64,000 bases of DNA, taken from the NCBI GenBank assembly GCA_003599865.1, contig QZKS01000026.1, positions 1 through 64,000 on the forward strand, in the 5' to 3' direction. The position numbers and the translations under genes were made by a program. The notes under the pieces are model-generated. The model was not told the origin of the DNA, did no database searches, and worked only from the letters and a program-made list of their open reading frames with translations. The DNA comes from Desulfobacteraceae bacterium. Lineage in GTDB: Bacteria; Desulfobacterota; Desulfobacteria; Desulfobacterales; SURF-7. Of this stretch, positions 42,578 to 52,098 are shown one piece after another (position 1 is the stretch's first letter; every line of letters starts with the position of its first letter).

Positions 42578-45064
42578 CTATCCGCACTTGGTATACCCGC
42601 ATATATGGCATGTCATGCATCCTTCTTCAAAACTGATGATCTGGCCGCATTCCGGGCATTCATTCCCTTTCAGGGTATTGCCGGGGCGTTTTGACAGGCC
42701 GTTTGCATTCTTGACATAGCGCTGCTCCAGAATCTGACCGATGGCATCCGGGATGGAAAGAACCAGCTCTCCGTTGTGGAAAACCGTGTGTTCTCCGCGT
42801 ATTCCCTTCACCTGTTCCACAATATTGTCAACGGTAACACCGGATCGAAGTGCCAGAGAAATCAGGCGGCCGATGGCCTCTGTCTTGGCCATGGTGGATT
42901 TTCCGGATTTGCCGATGGTTGCGAAAACCTCAAACGGCCGGCCGTCATATTCGGTAACCGTGACATAGAGGTGGCCCATTCCGGTTTTAATTTTGGTGGT
43001 GAACCCTTCCAGGGTTTCCGGCCGATCCTGGACAATGGTCATAAAGCTGTCCTCTGTAACCTTTTTGGCCGGAAAGGAAAGAACCTGATTCTCCTTACTC
43101 CCGTCGCGATATATGGTAACGCCTTTGCAGCCCAGTTCATAGGCCATGTCATAAATTTTCCGCACATCCTGTTCTGTAGCGTCTCTGGGGAGATTCACGG
43201 TTTTGGATACGGCATTATCGGTATACCGCTGAAAAGCAGCCTGCATCCGGACATGCCATGTGGCGGAAATATCATGTGCCGTAACAAATATCCTTCTGAC
43301 ATCGACCGGAATTTCTTCCATATCCCGTATACTTCCCTTTTCCGCGACCTTCTCCATTAACTCCCGGCTGTAAAAACCTCTCTGTCTGGCAACCTGTTCA
43401 AAGCAAGGATTCACTTCCACCAGCTTGTCATTATCCATCACCGTCCGGACAAAACTGAGTGCGAACAACGGTTCCACCCCGCTGGAACAGCCGGCGATAA
43501 TGCTCAGGGTTCCGGTGGGAGCGATGGTGGTAGTGGTTGCATTCCGGTAACGGCAATCCGCCTGATCCTTGAAAATACTCTTATTAAAATTTTTGAACAC
43601 GCCGCGCTCTTCGGCAAGCTGCCGGGAGGCCGCATGGGATTCCTCCTGGATGAACTTCATCACCTCCTCCGCAACAGACAACGCCTGTTCCGAATCATAG
43701 GGGACTCCGAGATGAAAAAGAAGATCCGCAAAACCCATCACTCCCAGACCGATTTTCCGATTCCCCTTGACCATTTTTTCGATTTCCGGAAGAGGATATC
43801 TTGACTGGTCAATGGTATCATCCAGGAACCGGACGGAATGCCGGACCAGCTTCTTCAATTCCTCATAATCAATCTCCGGTGCCTGACCCTTATAACGGAC
43901 GAACTTCGCAAGATTGATGGAACCAAGGTTGCAGGCTTCCATGGGCAGCAGCGGCTGCTCTCCGCAGGGGTTTGTGCTCTCAATCTCGCCCAGTTCCGGA
44001 GTGGGATTGTCCTGGTTGATGCGATCCAGAAAAATAATGCCCGGATCTCCGTTTTTCCATGCATGCCGAACCAGAATCCGATAGGTTTCTTCCGCATTCA
44101 GCTCACCGGTTTTTTCCCGGTTGGCCGGATTGATCAGGTCAAAGGATTCCTTTTCCTGTACCGCTTTCATGAACTTTTCAGTGACACCGACCGATATGTT
44201 GAAATTGTTAAGTGCCTTGTCATCCTGCTTGCAGGTGATAAACTCCATGATGTCCGGATGATCGATGCGAAGAATCGCCATATTGGCGCCTCGCCTGGTT
44301 CCCCCCTGTTTCACCTGCTCGGTTGCCGTGTTGAATACCTTCATAAAGGAAACCGGTCCGGATGCCACACCACCTGTGGTTCCGACACGGCTGTTGGCAG
44401 GACGGAGACGGGAAAACGAAAAACCGGTTCCGCCGCCGGACTTATGAATCAGCGCCGCATTCTTAATGGAATCAAAAATATCATCCATGCTGTCGTCAAT
44501 CGGCAGCACAAAACAAGCGGCAAGCTGTCCCAGCCGGCGCCCTGCATTCATCAGCGTCGGCGAATTGGGAAGAAACTCAAACCGGGTCATCATCCTGTAA
44601 AACACTTTTTCCATCTCTTTTACACGGGATTCATCACCATATTTTTTTTCCGCTCTGGCAATGAATCCGGCAACCCGGCTGAACATCTGTTCCGGTTTTT
44701 CAATGACCTTTCCCTGGACATTCTTTCGCAGATACCTTCGCTCCAGGACCACCCTTGCATTATCGGAGAGAATCAGACCATTTTTCACAAAAACCGATTT
44801 GTCCAGCCGGACGGGTGACGGCTTTTTCAGCCCGTATTCAAGGAGTTTAGCTTCAATCATTTTTTCAATAACGGGCATGGTGATGGTCAGCGTCTCCATT
44901 TTGGCGATCTCTTCCCGGACAAACCGGCTGATGGCCATTGCCTGCTCCGGTTTGATGGGATTTTCCCTTGCCAGAATATCGGAGAACCGATGATCATCCC
45001 ACTGATATGTTGCCAAATCAAATCGGCCATCCTCTGTGATTAAAATCTTTCCTCTATGGCCCAT
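42578..45064 (-). CDS. nrdJ: Vitamin-B12-dependent ribonucleotide reductase NrdJ (class II)
   Basis: 828 residues. It reduces ribonucleotides using adenosylcobalamin, independent of oxygen. Visible are an N-terminal part, the RNR fold with FLPNSPTLMNAGRRLGQLAACFVLP, STNPCGEQPLLPMEACNLGSINL (catalytic Cys loop), TIAPTGTLSIIAGCSSGVEP, and a C-terminal zinc ribbon (CPEC ... CMTCHICGYTKCG). ATG at 45064 has AGGAGG 5-6 bases upstream; the ORF's earlier Met at 45079 is in front of that RBS. Tandem NrdR-box candidates lie 119-165 bases upstream, pointing to repression by NrdR when dNTPs are sufficient. Confidence 0.95.
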   Translation of the reverse strand: MGHRGKILITEDGRFDLATYQWDDHRFSDILARENPIKPEQAMAISRFVREEIAKMETLTITMPVIEKMIEAKLLEYGLKKPSPVRLDKSVFVKNGLILSDNARVVLERRYLRKNVQGKVIEKPEQMFSRVAGFIARAEKKYGDESRVKEMEKVFYRMMTRFEFLPNSPTLMNAGRRLGQLAACFVLPIDDSMDDIFDSIKNAALIHKSGGGTGFSFSRLRPANSRVGTTGGVASGPVSFMKVFNTATEQVKQGGTRRGANMAILRIDHPDIMEFITCKQDDKALNNFNISVGVTEKFMKAVQEKESFDLINPANREKTGELNAEETYRILVRHAWKNGDPGIIFLDRINQDNPTPELGEIESTNPCGEQPLLPMEACNLGSINLAKFVRYKGQAPEIDYEELKKLVRHSVRFLDDTIDQSRYPLPEIEKMVKGNRKIGLGVMGFADLLFHLGVPYDSEQALSVAEEVMKFIQEESHAASRQLAEERGVFKNFNKSIFKDQADCRYRNATTTTIAPTGTLSIIAGCSSGVEPLFALSFVRTVMDNDKLVEVNPCFEQVARQRGFYSRELMEKVAEKGSIRDMEEIPVDVRRIFVTAHDISATWHVRMQAAFQRYTDNAVSKTVNLPRDATEQDVRKIYDMAYELGCKGVTIYRDGSKENQVLSFPAKKVTEDSFMTIVQDRPETLEGFTTKIKTGMGHLYVTVTEYDGRPFEVFATIGKSGKSTMAKTEAIGRLISLALRSGVTVDNIVEQVKGIRGEHTVFHNGELVLSIPDAIGQILEQRYVKNANGLSKRPGNTLKGNECPECGQIISFEEGCMTCHICGYTKCG

Positions 45065-45182
45065 TGTGCCTCCTGACATGATGATATGATTAGATATGCT
45101 TGGTTGATGATGTTATCATCCATTCCGAACCGGTATACCATAAAGAGTGTCCGGACTATTTCCCGTTTGTGCAGGATTTTTT

Positions 45183-45229
45183 AATCTATATATTGTATGT
45201 CAAGATAAAATCACCGCAATATCTTATAC
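45183..45229 (-). promoter_or_regulatory. Two tandem NrdR-box candidates upstream of nrdJ
   Basis: The minus strand reads CAATATATAG in box 1 (plus-strand 45186-45195, CTATATATTG), an exact match to the NrdR core CWATATATWG. Box 2 (CAATATCTTA, 45217-45226) starts 31 bases away, three helical turns, with two mismatches. A weaker third CAATATAAAA lies at 45249. NrdR boxes normally come in such pairs in nrd promoters. Whether the cell encodes NrdR is not visible in this window. Confidence 0.65.
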
Positions 45230-45265
45230 AATTTGTCATTCAGGTGTGCAATATAAAAAAACAGA

Positions 45266-46690
45266 TCAATCTTCATGCCCGATCCGATGAATTTTAATGG
45301 AATTGGTAGACCCTTTTTTCAATCCCATACCAATGACAATGACAATCAGGTCATCCTTGTCCACCAGTTTTTTATCCAGCAAAATGTTTTCACTGGCCTG
45401 AACCAGGCGGGTTGGGTCACTGATGTTGGAAATATGCATCGGGGTTACTCCCCAGCATAATGCCAGGCGGTTGTAAGTGACGATATTGGGTGTAAACGCA
45501 TACACCGGCATGGACGGCCGCTGTTTTGAAATCAGCTTTGACGAACTCCCGGAAACGGAGAAGGAGACGATCCCTCTTCCGCTCACCTCATGCAGAATGT
45601 TCACGGCCGATTGCGCCACCGCATGGGGGACAAGATCCTTCATGTCTTTTTCATATCCCATATTGTATCGCATAAAAGGAGATTTTTCCATCTGGCAGGC
45701 AATCCTTGCCATCATTTGAACAGCCCTTACCGGATATTTTCCGGATGCGGTTTCTCCGGAAAGCATCACGGCATCGGTTCCATCCAGAATGGCGTTTGCC
45801 ACATCCGAAGCCTCGGCTCTGGTTGGAATGGGATTCAGGCTCATGGTTTCCAGCATCTGTGTTGCCGTAATGACCGGTTTGTTTTTCTTCATGGCCGAAC
45901 GGATAATATGCTTTTGAATGGCCGGAACCTGTTCCGGCCGCATTTCCACGCCCAGGTCTCCCCGCGCCACCATGATTGCATCGGTCACATCCAGGATCTC
46001 ATCAAGATTTTCCACTGCTTCCGGTTTCTCGATTTTGGCAATCACCGGAATATCCTTTCCCTGCTTTCTGATAATCTCCTGTATCTGCTTCAGGTCATCT
46101 GCGGTCCTGACAAAGGACAAGGCAAAATAATCAACGCCGACCTTGATGCCAAAGTTTAAATCCTTTTTATCCTTTTCCGTAAGAGACGGAGCGGTTACCT
46201 TGACGCCCGGCAGATTGATGCCTTTATTCTCTTTTAAGATCCCTCCATTCAAAATTTTACATTTCACCGTATCCTTTGTTTTGGACATGACCTTCAATTC
46301 GATCAGGCCGTCATCAATCAGAATCGTATCGTTTTTTTTCACATCCCCGGGCAAATCCTTATATGTCGTTGAAACAATCTCATCCGTACCGGGAACCTGT
46401 TGAGAGGTGATGGAAAAGACATTGTTCTTCTTCAGCATAACCGGCTCTCCGTTTGCCAGCTTACCGGTACGGATTTTCGGTCCCTGCAGGTCCAGAATGA
46501 TTCCGACAGGTGTGTTCATCTCCCGTGAAAGAGACCGGATGATCTTGATGACTTCTCCATGTTCTTCATAGCTTCCATGGGAAAAATTCAGCCGGGCCAT
46601 ATTCATTCCCTCTGAAATCAGTTCTTTCAGGACAGCGCGCGTATTGGATGACGGACCGATTGTGGCCACGATCTTTGTTTTTTTGATCAT
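45266..46690 (-). CDS. pyk: Pyruvate kinase
   Basis: 474 residues, the usual length. It converts phosphoenolpyruvate and ADP to pyruvate and ATP. Motifs are the N-terminal KIVATIGPSS, ARLNFSHGSYEEH (substrate/metal loop), DLQGPKIRTG, IAKIEKPEAVENLDEIL (catalytic Lys and metal Glu), MVARGDLGVE, and the C-terminal regulatory domain ending in GLKKGSTNSIKIHRIG. RBS GGGAGG is 10 bases upstream of ATG. It sits alone, with 200 bases to nrdJ and 317 to the protease gene, and appears monocistronic. No allosteric-site prediction was made. Confidence 0.97.
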   Translation of the reverse strand: MIKKTKIVATIGPSSNTRAVLKELISEGMNMARLNFSHGSYEEHGEVIKIIRSLSREMNTPVGIILDLQGPKIRTGKLANGEPVMLKKNNVFSITSQQVPGTDEIVSTTYKDLPGDVKKNDTILIDDGLIELKVMSKTKDTVKCKILNGGILKENKGINLPGVKVTAPSLTEKDKKDLNFGIKVGVDYFALSFVRTADDLKQIQEIIRKQGKDIPVIAKIEKPEAVENLDEILDVTDAIMVARGDLGVEMRPEQVPAIQKHIIRSAMKKNKPVITATQMLETMSLNPIPTRAEASDVANAILDGTDAVMLSGETASGKYPVRAVQMMARIACQMEKSPFMRYNMGYEKDMKDLVPHAVAQSAVNILHEVSGRGIVSFSVSGSSSKLISKQRPSMPVYAFTPNIVTYNRLALCWGVTPMHISNISDPTRLVQASENILLDKKLVDKDDLIVIVIGMGLKKGSTNSIKIHRIGHED

Positions 46691-47007
46691 ACCGGTAAAC
46701 CCTCCCGGCCCCGAATTCCGGATACAGGAAAAGGAATCGGAACCCGATGAATAGTTTTATTTGTCCATTGATTTTTTTCTATTGCCTGAGAATAATTTAG
46801 GATTTTTGTTTGTTGTGCGGAAAAAATTATGACACTGCGCTGTATTTTTGTCAATCCTCATTATGATGGATCGGATGGATCGGAACAGGACATCCTGAAA
46901 CAGAATCACCCCGTTGGTCTCCGGAAACCGGAGCCCGCCGGGGTGACTGCATTCGCCCTTATGAAGCGGATCAAGGAAAAAACGGCTCTGTTTGATCCGG
47001 TATCGAT
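46691..47007. other. Intergenic region between the HtrA gene and pyk with hairpins
   Basis: 317 bases without a credible gene. It contains a compound hairpin at 46907-46945 (CACCCCG/CGGGGTG enclosing CTCCGG-AAA-CCGGAG) and a dyad GGATCAA/TTGATCC at 46968-46999. The T run inside the latter lies in its loop, not after the stem. These may help end or protect the htrA transcript. Toward pyk there is an AT-rich stretch that probably contains its promoter, but no clear -35/-10 pair was identified. Confidence 0.5.
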
Positions 47008-48468
47008 TTATTCTTTTTTAATCTTGACTACCATGAAGCCGCTGCCTGCCCGTTTAATGAACAGCTGAATCATCTCGCCTTTTTTAACCTTCCGGATTTC
47101 CGTGCCGTATGCCTTCACACTGTCAACAGCATTCCGGTTCACTTCCAGGATAATATCCCCGGCAGCAACACCGGCCTTTTCCCCCTCACTGCCCGGCTCC
47201 ACTCCGGTTACAATCACGCCTTTTGATGATTCCACTTTGAACTGCCTGGAAATTTCAGGGGTGATTTTGGAAACCATAATGCCCAACTCATTGCTGGACT
47301 GATTGACCCTGCCATCCGCCGCGAGGTTTTCCTCCCGTTTGGATATGACTACCGTGAACGTTTTTTCTTCTCCCTTTCGGAGAACCTTGATATCCACTTT
47401 TTCTCCCACACCGATATTGGCGATGATACCGGTGAGATCATGACTGGACGTTACCGGCTGCCCGTTCACCGCAATGATAATATCCTTTGCCTGAATACCG
47501 GCCTTGTCTGCGGGATCACCCGGGAATGCTTCCATGACCATTGCACCGGACTGGTTATCGACCCCGTAGTAATCGGCAATTTCTTCCGTCAGATTCTGAA
47601 TGCCGACTCCAAGCCAACCGCGGGTGACACTTCCCTTCCCTTTCAACTGTTCAATGATTCCCCTGGCCAGATCAATGGGAATGGCAAAACCAATCCCCTG
47701 CCCGCCGGCGACAATCGCCGTATTGATGCCGACAACCATGCCTTTCATGTCCAGGAGAGGCCCGCCGCTGTTTCCCGGATTGATGGATGCATCTGTCTGA
47801 ATAAAATCATCATAGGGTCCGGAGCCGATAACCCGGCCTTTGGCACTGACGATCCCGGCCGTAACCGTATGCGCCAGACCAAACGGACTCCCAATGGCAA
47901 TAACCCATTCTCCCACCTTGATCTTATCGGAAGATCCAAGCTTAAGAACCGGCAAATCGTTTTCCGGCTTGATTTTAATCAGCGCAATATCCGTAGATGG
48001 ATCACGTCCGATAATGGTAGCATCATATTCCTTGCCGTCCTTCAGGCTGACTTTTATCTGATCCGCATTTTCAATCACATGGTTATTGGTGACAATATAC
48101 CCGTCCTTGTCAATGATAAAGCCGGACCCCAGGCTCCGCTGTTTGAAATCCCTGTTGGGCATTCCACCAAAAAACCGTTCCAGCAGATCATCTCCGGGGT
48201 TGTTGTTGCCAAACGGATTCCGGGAAAAATGGCGAAAGACCCGTCCTCCTCCCGTGATGATTTTTTCCGTTCTCACATTGATAACTGCGGCACTCTTCCC
48301 CTCTGCCAGGGTACTGAAACTTTCGGGAACCATTCGAACCGCTGCGGGTTCATTATCCGCCATGACGGACCGGGAAGAAAATACCAGGCCCAGAATCATG
48401 AGCGTTCCTATTGCCATCGTTTGAATCGCCTGTTTTCTGCTCTTGCCGATCAATCGTAATGATTTCAT
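47008..48468 (-). CDS. degP: Do-family periplasmic serine protease HtrA/DegP
   Basis: 486 residues. A signal peptide (TMAIGTLMILGLVFSSRSVMA) is followed by a trypsin-like domain with the catalytic triad His130 (VTNNHVIE), Asp160 (STDIALIKI) and Ser234 (INPGNSGGPLLD), and two PDZ domains (about 290-380 and 390-480). It removes or refolds damaged envelope proteins. It is divergent from the ZraSR-like sensor pair across a 443-base gap, so it is a plausible target of that system or of an envelope stress response. The N-terminal LA-loop is long (residues about 75-110), as in DegP. Confidence 0.93.
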   Translation of the reverse strand: MKSLRLIGKSRKQAIQTMAIGTLMILGLVFSSRSVMADNEPAAVRMVPESFSTLAEGKSAAVINVRTEKIITGGGRVFRHFSRNPFGNNNPGDDLLERFFGGMPNRDFKQRSLGSGFIIDKDGYIVTNNHVIENADQIKVSLKDGKEYDATIIGRDPSTDIALIKIKPENDLPVLKLGSSDKIKVGEWVIAIGSPFGLAHTVTAGIVSAKGRVIGSGPYDDFIQTDASINPGNSGGPLLDMKGMVVGINTAIVAGGQGIGFAIPIDLARGIIEQLKGKGSVTRGWLGVGIQNLTEEIADYYGVDNQSGAMVMEAFPGDPADKAGIQAKDIIIAVNGQPVTSSHDLTGIIANIGVGEKVDIKVLRKGEEKTFTVVISKREENLAADGRVNQSSNELGIMVSKITPEISRQFKVESSKGVIVTGVEPGSEGEKAGVAAGDIILEVNRNAVDSVKAYGTEIRKVKKGEMIQLFIKRAGSGFMVVKIKKE

Positions 48469-48757
48469 AACACGTCCTCTTTACCGGTTTTTGTTCTGAT
48501 TTTTTCCTGCCTTCCCATGGAATACCCAAGTTGTACCCATCCCGAAATAGCAAACTTGATGCCAGACCCGAAGGAGCATTCCTCTTTATCCGCTTAAAAC
48601 CAGAAAAATCCATTCTTATTTGGATCACAATGTTGTGCGGTTCATTTTTTTTGGATATGATCAGGCTGACAAATTGGATACAAAATATCCAGATGACCGA
48701 CTCAACCGGGTATAAAATATCCACATTCGGCCTGTTGTCAATGGGTGCCCCGGCATG

Positions 48758-48774
48758 GTCAAAACGATTTTGAC
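48758..48774. promoter_or_regulatory. Perfect 7-3-7 palindrome, candidate activator (UAS) site
   Basis: GTCAAAACGATTTTGAC is a perfect inverted repeat about 90 bases upstream of the sigma-54 promoter and 290 bases from the divergent htrA start. That distance suits a bacterial enhancer-binding protein site. It may bind the regulator encoded at 50704. The surrounding gap (48469-48911) also has CACAATGTTGTG at 48626 and two TA(C/T)AAAATATCC repeats near 48680-48725. Confidence 0.45.
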
Positions 48775-48863
48775 AAATTGCACGATGGGAATCCCCTGAA
48801 ACACGGACTCCGGATGCAATCGGAACCCCGAAAGGTCTTCCGATACCATACCAGGGAAGATCA

Positions 48864-48879
48864 TGGCATGGGAATTGCT
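48864..48879 (+). promoter_or_regulatory. Sigma-54 (RpoN) -24/-12 promoter for the sensor kinase operon
   Basis: TGGCATGGGAATTGCT matches the consensus TGGCAY-N5-TTGCW, with the invariant GG and GC separated by 10 bases. Transcription would start near 48890, about 22 bases before the ATG at 48912. The operon encodes a sigma-54 activator, so autoregulation is likely. Confidence 0.7.
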
Positions 48880-48911
48880 GAAAAATCATGCCGATATTCA
48901 GGAGAAGAAAC

Positions 48912-50678
48912 ATGGAAAACAACCAGCAGCCGCCCCGAATCCGGATCACCATTCCACCCTGGATTCTGATCGGAGCCACGATCATTCTCCTCCCCCTGTT
49001 TACCCTGATGACCTTTGCCAACATCCGCCGTCATCAGGAAGCCGGTACCAGGCTTCTGGTTGAAAAAGGCGCCGCCCTGATCCGGTCCTTTGAGGCCGGC
49101 ACCCGGACCGGTCTGATGGGGGAGCATTTCAGCGGCCGTCACCTGCAGCAGCTTCTCTCGGAAACCGCCATGCAGAAAGATATTGTATATCTGACGGTTG
49201 TGGACACAAACGGCATCACGCTGGCGCACAACCAGGTGTCCCGAATCGGATCTCCCTATGGATCGGAGCTGGACCTCTACCGACTCTCCCGATCCAATGA
49301 TGTCCGCTGGCGTATCCTCCAGAAACCGGGCGAACAGCAGGTCTTTGAGGTGTTCCGCCGGTTTTCCCCGTCCGGAGGACTGCAGCGGGAACCGGACCTA
49401 CTCCGGCTTTTCCGGCAATTATACCGGCCCCATACAGCGAACCGGGCCGGCCTCGATCCCTCTGATCCGATCATTTTTATCGGGCTGGACATGACTTCCC
49501 TGCAGGAGGCCGGACGGAATGATATCCGGCAGGCGGTGATTATCGCCGGTGTCATGCTCCTGATCGGCCTGACAGGAATCATCCTTTTGCTGATTACCCA
49601 CAGCGTTCGGGAGACACGGGCCACCCTTTCCAGAATCAAAGCCTTTTCCGACAACCTTGTCGAGAACATGCCCATCGGCCTGATCGCGATAGACAGCCAT
49701 AAACAGATCACCTCATTTAACCAGGTGGCGGAATCCTTTTTCGGTCTCCTTACCGAAACCAGCATGGGAAAGGATGTTGCGCAGATTCTTCCCAGAGAAC
49801 TGTGGGAGCTGATCGAACATCCTGATATTCAAAACGGCATCGTGGAAAGGGAAATCGATTGCCCGGTCAAGGATGGAAGGGTCATTCCCCTTGCAGTCAG
49901 CGCCACCCTTCTGCATGACCGGGACGGGGACTTTCACGGGTATATCCTGCTGTTCAAAGACCTCACGGAAATCCAGTCTCTGAAAAAAAATCTGGCCCGG
50001 AACCAGCGGCTGGCATCTGTCGGCAGGCTGGCGGCAGGTGTGGCCCATGAAATCCGGAATCCGTTAAGTTCCATCAAAGGGTTTGCCACCTATTTCAAGG
50101 AACGGTTTCAAGACCATCCCGAAGACAAAGAGACGGCGGAAATCATGATCCAGGAGGTGGACAGGCTGAACCGGGTGGTGAGTCATCTGCTTGAATTTTC
50201 AAGACCGGTATACGTGTCCGGAAAACCCGTTGACTTGAAAAAACTCATTCATGACTCCCTGAAACTGATTGAACAGCAGGTCCGGGAAAAATCCATCAAT
50301 ATCACCGTCAACCCGCGTGACGAAATTGGTGACATGATTCTGGACGGGGACAAAATCAGCCAGATTCTGCTGAACCTGTACCTGAATGCCATGGATGCCA
50401 TGGAACCCGGCGGTTCTCTGGCCATCTCCTTTGGCAGGCATCCCTGGAAACCGGGAATCGAAATATCGGTCACCGACACCGGAAGCGGGATAGCGGAAAC
50501 GGATCTGCCGCATATTTTCGACCCCTACTTTACCGGAAAACCAAATGGTACAGGCATCGGGCTGGCCATCGTTTATAATATCGTTGAAGCGCACCACGGG
50601 GAAATCAAGGTGAAAAGTCAGGTTGGCCAAGGAACGACATTTACCGTTTTTCTGTCGGAACTTCACGAAAATGACTGA
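48912..50678 (+). CDS. Sensor histidine kinase, ZraS/NtrB type
   Basis: 588 residues. Two transmembrane segments (about 16-35 and 207-230) enclose a periplasmic sensing domain. A cytoplasmic PAS domain (about 245-355) follows, then HisKA with phospho-acceptor His379 (AAGVAHEIRNPLSSIKGFA) and a HATPase_c domain (NLYLNAMDAM, DTGSGI, GIGLAIVYNIV). The architecture is that of ZraS-like kinases paired with sigma-54 regulators. ATG at 48912 has AGGAG 7 bases upstream; an earlier Met at 48888 would precede the RBS. It lies just after the sigma-54 promoter; the regulator gene follows. Confidence 0.92.
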   Translation: MENNQQPPRIRITIPPWILIGATIILLPLFTLMTFANIRRHQEAGTRLLVEKGAALIRSFEAGTRTGLMGEHFSGRHLQQLLSETAMQKDIVYLTVVDTNGITLAHNQVSRIGSPYGSELDLYRLSRSNDVRWRILQKPGEQQVFEVFRRFSPSGGLQREPDLLRLFRQLYRPHTANRAGLDPSDPIIFIGLDMTSLQEAGRNDIRQAVIIAGVMLLIGLTGIILLLITHSVRETRATLSRIKAFSDNLVENMPIGLIAIDSHKQITSFNQVAESFFGLLTETSMGKDVAQILPRELWELIEHPDIQNGIVEREIDCPVKDGRVIPLAVSATLLHDRDGDFHGYILLFKDLTEIQSLKKNLARNQRLASVGRLAAGVAHEIRNPLSSIKGFATYFKERFQDHPEDKETAEIMIQEVDRLNRVVSHLLEFSRPVYVSGKPVDLKKLIHDSLKLIEQQVREKSINITVNPRDEIGDMILDGDKISQILLNLYLNAMDAMEPGGSLAISFGRHPWKPGIEISVTDTGSGIAETDLPHIFDPYFTGKPNGTGIGLAIVYNIVEAHHGEIKVKSQVGQGTTFTVFLSELHEND

Positions 50679-50703
50679 ACCGGAAATAGAAGGACAAATC
50701 GAT

Positions 50704-52086
50704 ATGACTCCCAAAAGCAGCCTGCTGGTAGTAGATGACGACAAGGCCCATCGGACCATGCTCTATACACTCTTACGGGGATGGGGATATGATGTTGCCC
50801 AGGCGGATGACGGCTCCACCGCCATTGAACGCGTTCATGAATCCTTCTATGATGTCATCCTCATGGATATCCGCATGCTGAAAGTTTCCGGTATTGAGGC
50901 CCTGGAAACGATCCGGTCCTATAATCCTGCAATCCCCGTCATCATCATGACCGCCTATTCTTCCATTGAAACCGCCGTGGAGACCCTGAAAAAAGGCGCA
51001 TACGACTACCTGACCAAACCCCTTGACTTTGACAAGCTCCGCATTACACTGGAAAAGGCCATGGAACACCGGCGCCTGAAAGAGGAGAACCGGATGCTGC
51101 GGGAAACTGCAGGCCGGCATTTCAGCAGACGGAACATCATCGGCAGCAGTCAGGCCATGGAAAAACTCTTTGAAACCATCGCCCAGGTTGCCCCCAGCGA
51201 AGCAACCGTTCTGATCCACGGAGAATCCGGAACCGGCAAGGAACTGATTGCCGGTGCGGTTCATTATAACAGCGATCGAAAAGACAGGCCCTTTATCAAA
51301 ATCAATTGTGCGGCTATCACCGAAACCCTTCTGGAATCCGAACTGTTCGGGCATGAAAAAGGCGCCTTTACCGGAGCGGACAGACAAAAGCAAGGCAAAT
51401 TCCTTCAGGCCGACCATGGCAGCCTGCTCCTGGACGAGGTCGGCGAAATGCCTCTTTCCATGCAGGTAAAGCTGCTCCGGGTTCTTCAGGAAAGGGAAAT
51501 CACCAGGGTCGGCGGAGATACGGTTGTGCCGGTCGATGTCCGGGTGATTGCCGCAACCAACAAGAATCTTCTGGAAATGACGGAAAAGGGGAAATTCCGG
51601 GAAGACCTTTTTTATCGGCTCCATGTGGTGACGCTTGAAGTTCCTCCACTCCGGAACAGGGAAGATGACATTCCCCTTCTGGCAGCACATTTTCTGACGT
51701 TGTTTTCCGAAAAAAACCGGAAAATCATCAACGGATTCACCCCGGCGGCAATGGACTGCCTGATCCGGTACCGCTGGCCGGGCAATGTCCGGGAGCTGAT
51801 GAATACGGTTGAGAGGAGCGTCGTGCTGGCACGATCCGATTATATTGACGTGGAAGACCTTCCCGTGATACAAAGGCAGCCTTTGCTGAAAAACGGCATT
51901 TCGATTCAGCATCATGAACCGACATCCGGTGAAAATGAAGGCGCCTTCCTGGAAACGATCGAAAAAGCAGCCATTGTCAATATGCTTGGTGCCGTAAACA
52001 ACAACAAGAGCGAGGCAGCAAGAAGACTGGGTATTACACGGAAAACGCTGCACAAAAAGCTGAAAAAATACGGCTTGATGCCGTAA
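50704..52086 (+). CDS. Sigma-54-dependent response regulator, ZraR/NtrC type
   Basis: 460 residues. The receiver domain (1-120) has the acid pocket DDD and phospho-acceptor Asp55 (ILMDIRM). The AAA+ domain has Walker A GESGTGKE (173-180) and the sigma-54-contacting GAFTGA loop (220-225). The C-terminal Fis-type HTH reads NNKSEAARRLGITRKTLHKK. ATG at 50704 has GAAGGA 9 bases upstream and starts the receiver at the usual place; ATG at 50671, overlapping the kinase stop, is the alternative. With the kinase it forms a two-component system that probably responds to envelope or metal stress and activates its own sigma-54 promoter. Confidence 0.93.
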   Translation: MTPKSSLLVVDDDKAHRTMLYTLLRGWGYDVAQADDGSTAIERVHESFYDVILMDIRMLKVSGIEALETIRSYNPAIPVIIMTAYSSIETAVETLKKGAYDYLTKPLDFDKLRITLEKAMEHRRLKEENRMLRETAGRHFSRRNIIGSSQAMEKLFETIAQVAPSEATVLIHGESGTGKELIAGAVHYNSDRKDRPFIKINCAAITETLLESELFGHEKGAFTGADRQKQGKFLQADHGSLLLDEVGEMPLSMQVKLLRVLQEREITRVGGDTVVPVDVRVIAATNKNLLEMTEKGKFREDLFYRLHVVTLEVPPLRNREDDIPLLAAHFLTLFSEKNRKIINGFTPAAMDCLIRYRWPGNVRELMNTVERSVVLARSDYIDVEDLPVIQRQPLLKNGISIQHHEPTSGENEGAFLETIEKAAIVNMLGAVNNNKSEAARRLGITRKTLHKKLKKYGLMP

Positions 52087-52098
52087 GGGGGAATACGT

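Noticed and set aside
45065-45265. Possible cobalamin riboswitch before nrdJ
   Set aside because: The gap is short, AT-rich and lacks a B12-box-like GCCACTG motif; the NrdR-type boxes explain it better.
46907-46945. Strong rho-independent terminator
   Set aside because: The hairpin is convincing but no T run follows on either strand, so it is recorded only as a hairpin.
46829-47068. 79-residue plus-strand reading frame in the pyk-htrA gap
   Set aside because: It overlaps the end of the protease gene, has no ribosome binding site or family pattern, and covers the palindromic hairpins; most likely spurious.
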